Assembly: GCA_903835275.1 (NCBI GenBank)
Contig: CAILMK010000455.1
Span: 1-5,899 of the forward strand
Reading direction: 5' to 3'
Source of the DNA: an uncultured bacterium
GTDB taxonomy: Bacteria > Bacteroidota > Bacteroidia > CAILMK01
Length of the DNA: 5,899 bases
Under the pieces are notes generated by a model, which was not told the DNA's origin, ran no database searches, and saw only the letters and a program-made list of their open reading frames with translations. Positions 4,903 through 5,899 of this stretch are shown here, in pieces. Both the position numbers and the translations under genes were made by a program. The number at the start of each line of letters is the position of its first letter. Within the stretch, counting starts at the first letter, position 1.

Positions 4903-5899
4903 TTAGTGTTTTATTGGCGTTAGTGTCGGTTTTGGTTTTATCGTTATACTTTTTGATGCTGAATTATTGCATGAGGTAGAAGATACAGTTTCAGTAACTG
5001 TCAGTGATCCGGTTCCTGCGGCTGACCATGTTACAGAGATAATGTTAGAGCTTGCTCCCCCATTTATTACACCTCCTGAAATGGCCCAGGAATAAGTGTC
5101 TCCGGTAACTGATGTTGTGTTGTAAATATTAGAAGCGGTATACTCACACACAGGACTTGATCCGCTGATGGATGGGGAAGGTAGTGGATTCACAGTAACA
5201 TTTGCTGTATTCGAATCCTTACAACCGTTGGTATTTGTTTCTACAACTTTTATTGTTCCCGTAGTTGTCCATTGCGCGGTAATAGCATTTGTTCCTGCAC
5301 CGCTTTGGATAGTTCCTCCATCTATAGACCATGTATAGGTATCTCCGGCATGGCTTGTAGTGGAATAACTTACTCCGCTCGCATTATAACATACAGATAT
5401 TGATCCGGTGATTGATGGAGTGGTCAATGCATTTATAGTGACGCTTTTTGTTGAAGAGTCTTTACATCCACTGCTGTTTGTTTCCACAACTTTTGCAGTT
5501 CCTGTTCCGGCAGCAGTCCATTTTATAACAGCGCTATTGGTTGTTCCGCCACTGGTGATGCTGCCATTCGTTACAGTCCATACATAAGTATCTCCGGCAT
5601 TATTTGTAGTCGAATAAGTAGCCGATGAATTTTTACAAATCGGTGAAGTTCCACTTACAGAAGGAACAGGCAAAGCATTTATTGTTACACTTTTGGTAGA
5701 GGAGTCTTTACAGCCGCTACTATTTGTTTCTACTACTTTTGCTGTTCCTGTTCCGGACGTCGTCCATTTTATTACAGCGCTGTTAGTAGTTCCCCCACTG
5801 GTAATACTGCCATTCGTTACGGTCCAAACGTAAGTATCTCCTGCATTATTAGTTGTTGTATAAGTAGCCGAAGAATTTTTACACATCGGTGAAGTACCA
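4903..5899 (-). CDS. PKD-like repeat surface/secreted protein, C-terminal part
   Basis: This is the 3' end of a gene that enters from beyond the window's right edge. About 331 residues are visible. The only Met near the edge (codon 5884-5886) replaces an Ile inside a repeat (GTSPM versus GTSPI) and the frame stays open to base 5899, so it is not a start. The protein consists of four tandem beta-sandwich repeats of 81-86 residues. Each has an early Cys (PxC type), a GDTYxW core, a Ser/Thr/Gly-rich strand region, a TGT..VVET strand and a late Cys (GCKDS type), followed by a Pro-rich linker. This matches PKD-like/Ig-like repeats of large exported Bacteroidota proteins, often adhesins or gliding-type surface proteins. 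The paired cysteines suggest one disulfide per repeat and an extracytoplasmic location. After repeat 4 the chain ends in KPKPTLTPIKH with no type IX secretion sorting domain, which is unusual. The ligand and exact role are unknown. Confidence 0.82.
   Translation of the reverse strand, partial: GTSPMCKNSSATYTTTNNAGDTYVWTVTNGSITSGGTTNSAVIKWTTSGTGTAKVVETNSSGCKDSSTKSVTINALPVPSVSGTSPICKNSSATYSTTNNAGDTYVWTVTNGSITSGGTTNSAVIKWTAAGTGTAKVVETNSSGCKDSSTKSVTINALTTPSITGSISVCYNASGVSYSTTSHAGDTYTWSIDGGTIQSGAGTNAITAQWTTTGTIKVVETNTNGCKDSNTANVTVNPLPSPSISGSSPVCEYTASNIYNTTSVTGDTYSWAISGGVINGGASSNIISVTWSAAGTGSLTVTETVSSTSCNNSASKSITIKPKPTLTPIKH
4906..5898 (-). repeat. Four tandem PKD-like repeat units
   Basis: Reading along the gene, unit 1 is 5898-5653 (82 residues), unit 2 is 5652-5407 (82), unit 3 is 5406-5164 (81) and unit 4 plus the C-terminal tail is 5163-4906 (86). 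All keep GDTY followed by a Trp two residues on, and a Cys near each end of the unit, about 57-60 residues apart. Units 3 and 4 have diverged strongly from 1 and 2 and from each other. Since unit 1 is cut by the window edge, more units upstream are likely. Confidence 0.85.
5407..5898 (-). repeat. Near-identical adjacent units 1 and 2 (246-bp period)
   Basis: Units 1 and 2 align without gaps at an offset of exactly 246 bases. Their proteins differ at about five positions in the first 75 residues (for example Met/Ile, Thr/Ser, ThrSer/AlaAla), with a few more in the linker. By eye, about 28 of 180 compared bases differ (about 84 percent identity), mostly at silent third positions. This points to a duplication that has since been held at protein level. 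Confidence 0.8.

Noticed and set aside
5884..5886. ATG as a start codon for the repeat protein.
   Set aside because: It aligns with an Ile codon in repeat 2 and the frame continues upstream as GTSP to the window edge, so the gene is cut by the window rather than starting here.

Overview
The window looks like a chromosomal segment of a member of the Bacteroidota, probably close to the Chitinophagales/Sphingobacteriales. This is inferred from TAnnTTTG-type promoter elements directly before two genes, the near absence of Shine-Dalgarno sequences, moderately AT-rich coding sequence, and a secreted protein built from Bacteroidota-style PKD-like repeats. No RNA gene, insertion sequence, CRISPR array or replication origin was seen. 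No gene-free stretch exceeds 300 bases; the longest is 135 bases (4768-4902).

Layout. On the + strand, bases 1-1804 hold a tightly packed three-gene set: a 5'-truncated 2-phosphosulfolactate phosphatase (comB), a two-TM YcxB-like membrane protein 4 bases downstream, and an AAG/MPG-type 3-methyladenine DNA glycosylase whose TTG start overlaps the preceding stop by 4 bases. A perfect 11-bp inverted repeat spans the start of the YcxB-like gene. A 71-base gap follows. It contains a degenerate five-copy 8-bp tandem repeat and a TAnnTTTG element ending 4 bases before the ATG of an extended SDR (NAD(P)-dependent epimerase/dehydratase type). After 64 bases comes an aldo/keto reductase. After 20 more comes mazG, a nucleoside triphosphate pyrophosphohydrolase with both catalytic domains intact and a second TAnnTTTG element exactly 4 bases before its ATG. 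On the - strand, converging on mazG, is the 3' part of a gene for a large repeat protein: four PKD-like repeats of about 81 residues, then an abrupt stop with no recognisable secretion-sorting domain. Its 5' part lies beyond the window.

How the genes relate. The first three genes are probably co-transcribed but share no obvious pathway. The glycosylase (alkylated-base repair) and MazG (clearing of aberrant NTPs) are both genome-protection functions, but they appear to have separate promoters. The SDR and the aldo/keto reductase are generic oxidoreductases whose substrates cannot be read from sequence.

I do not see a new defence, mobile or biosynthetic system here. The points most worth a second look are non-coding: the inverted repeat around a start codon, the 8-bp repeat next to a promoter, and two promoters placed to give leaderless mRNAs. 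The abrupt C-terminus of the repeat protein is also worth checking.
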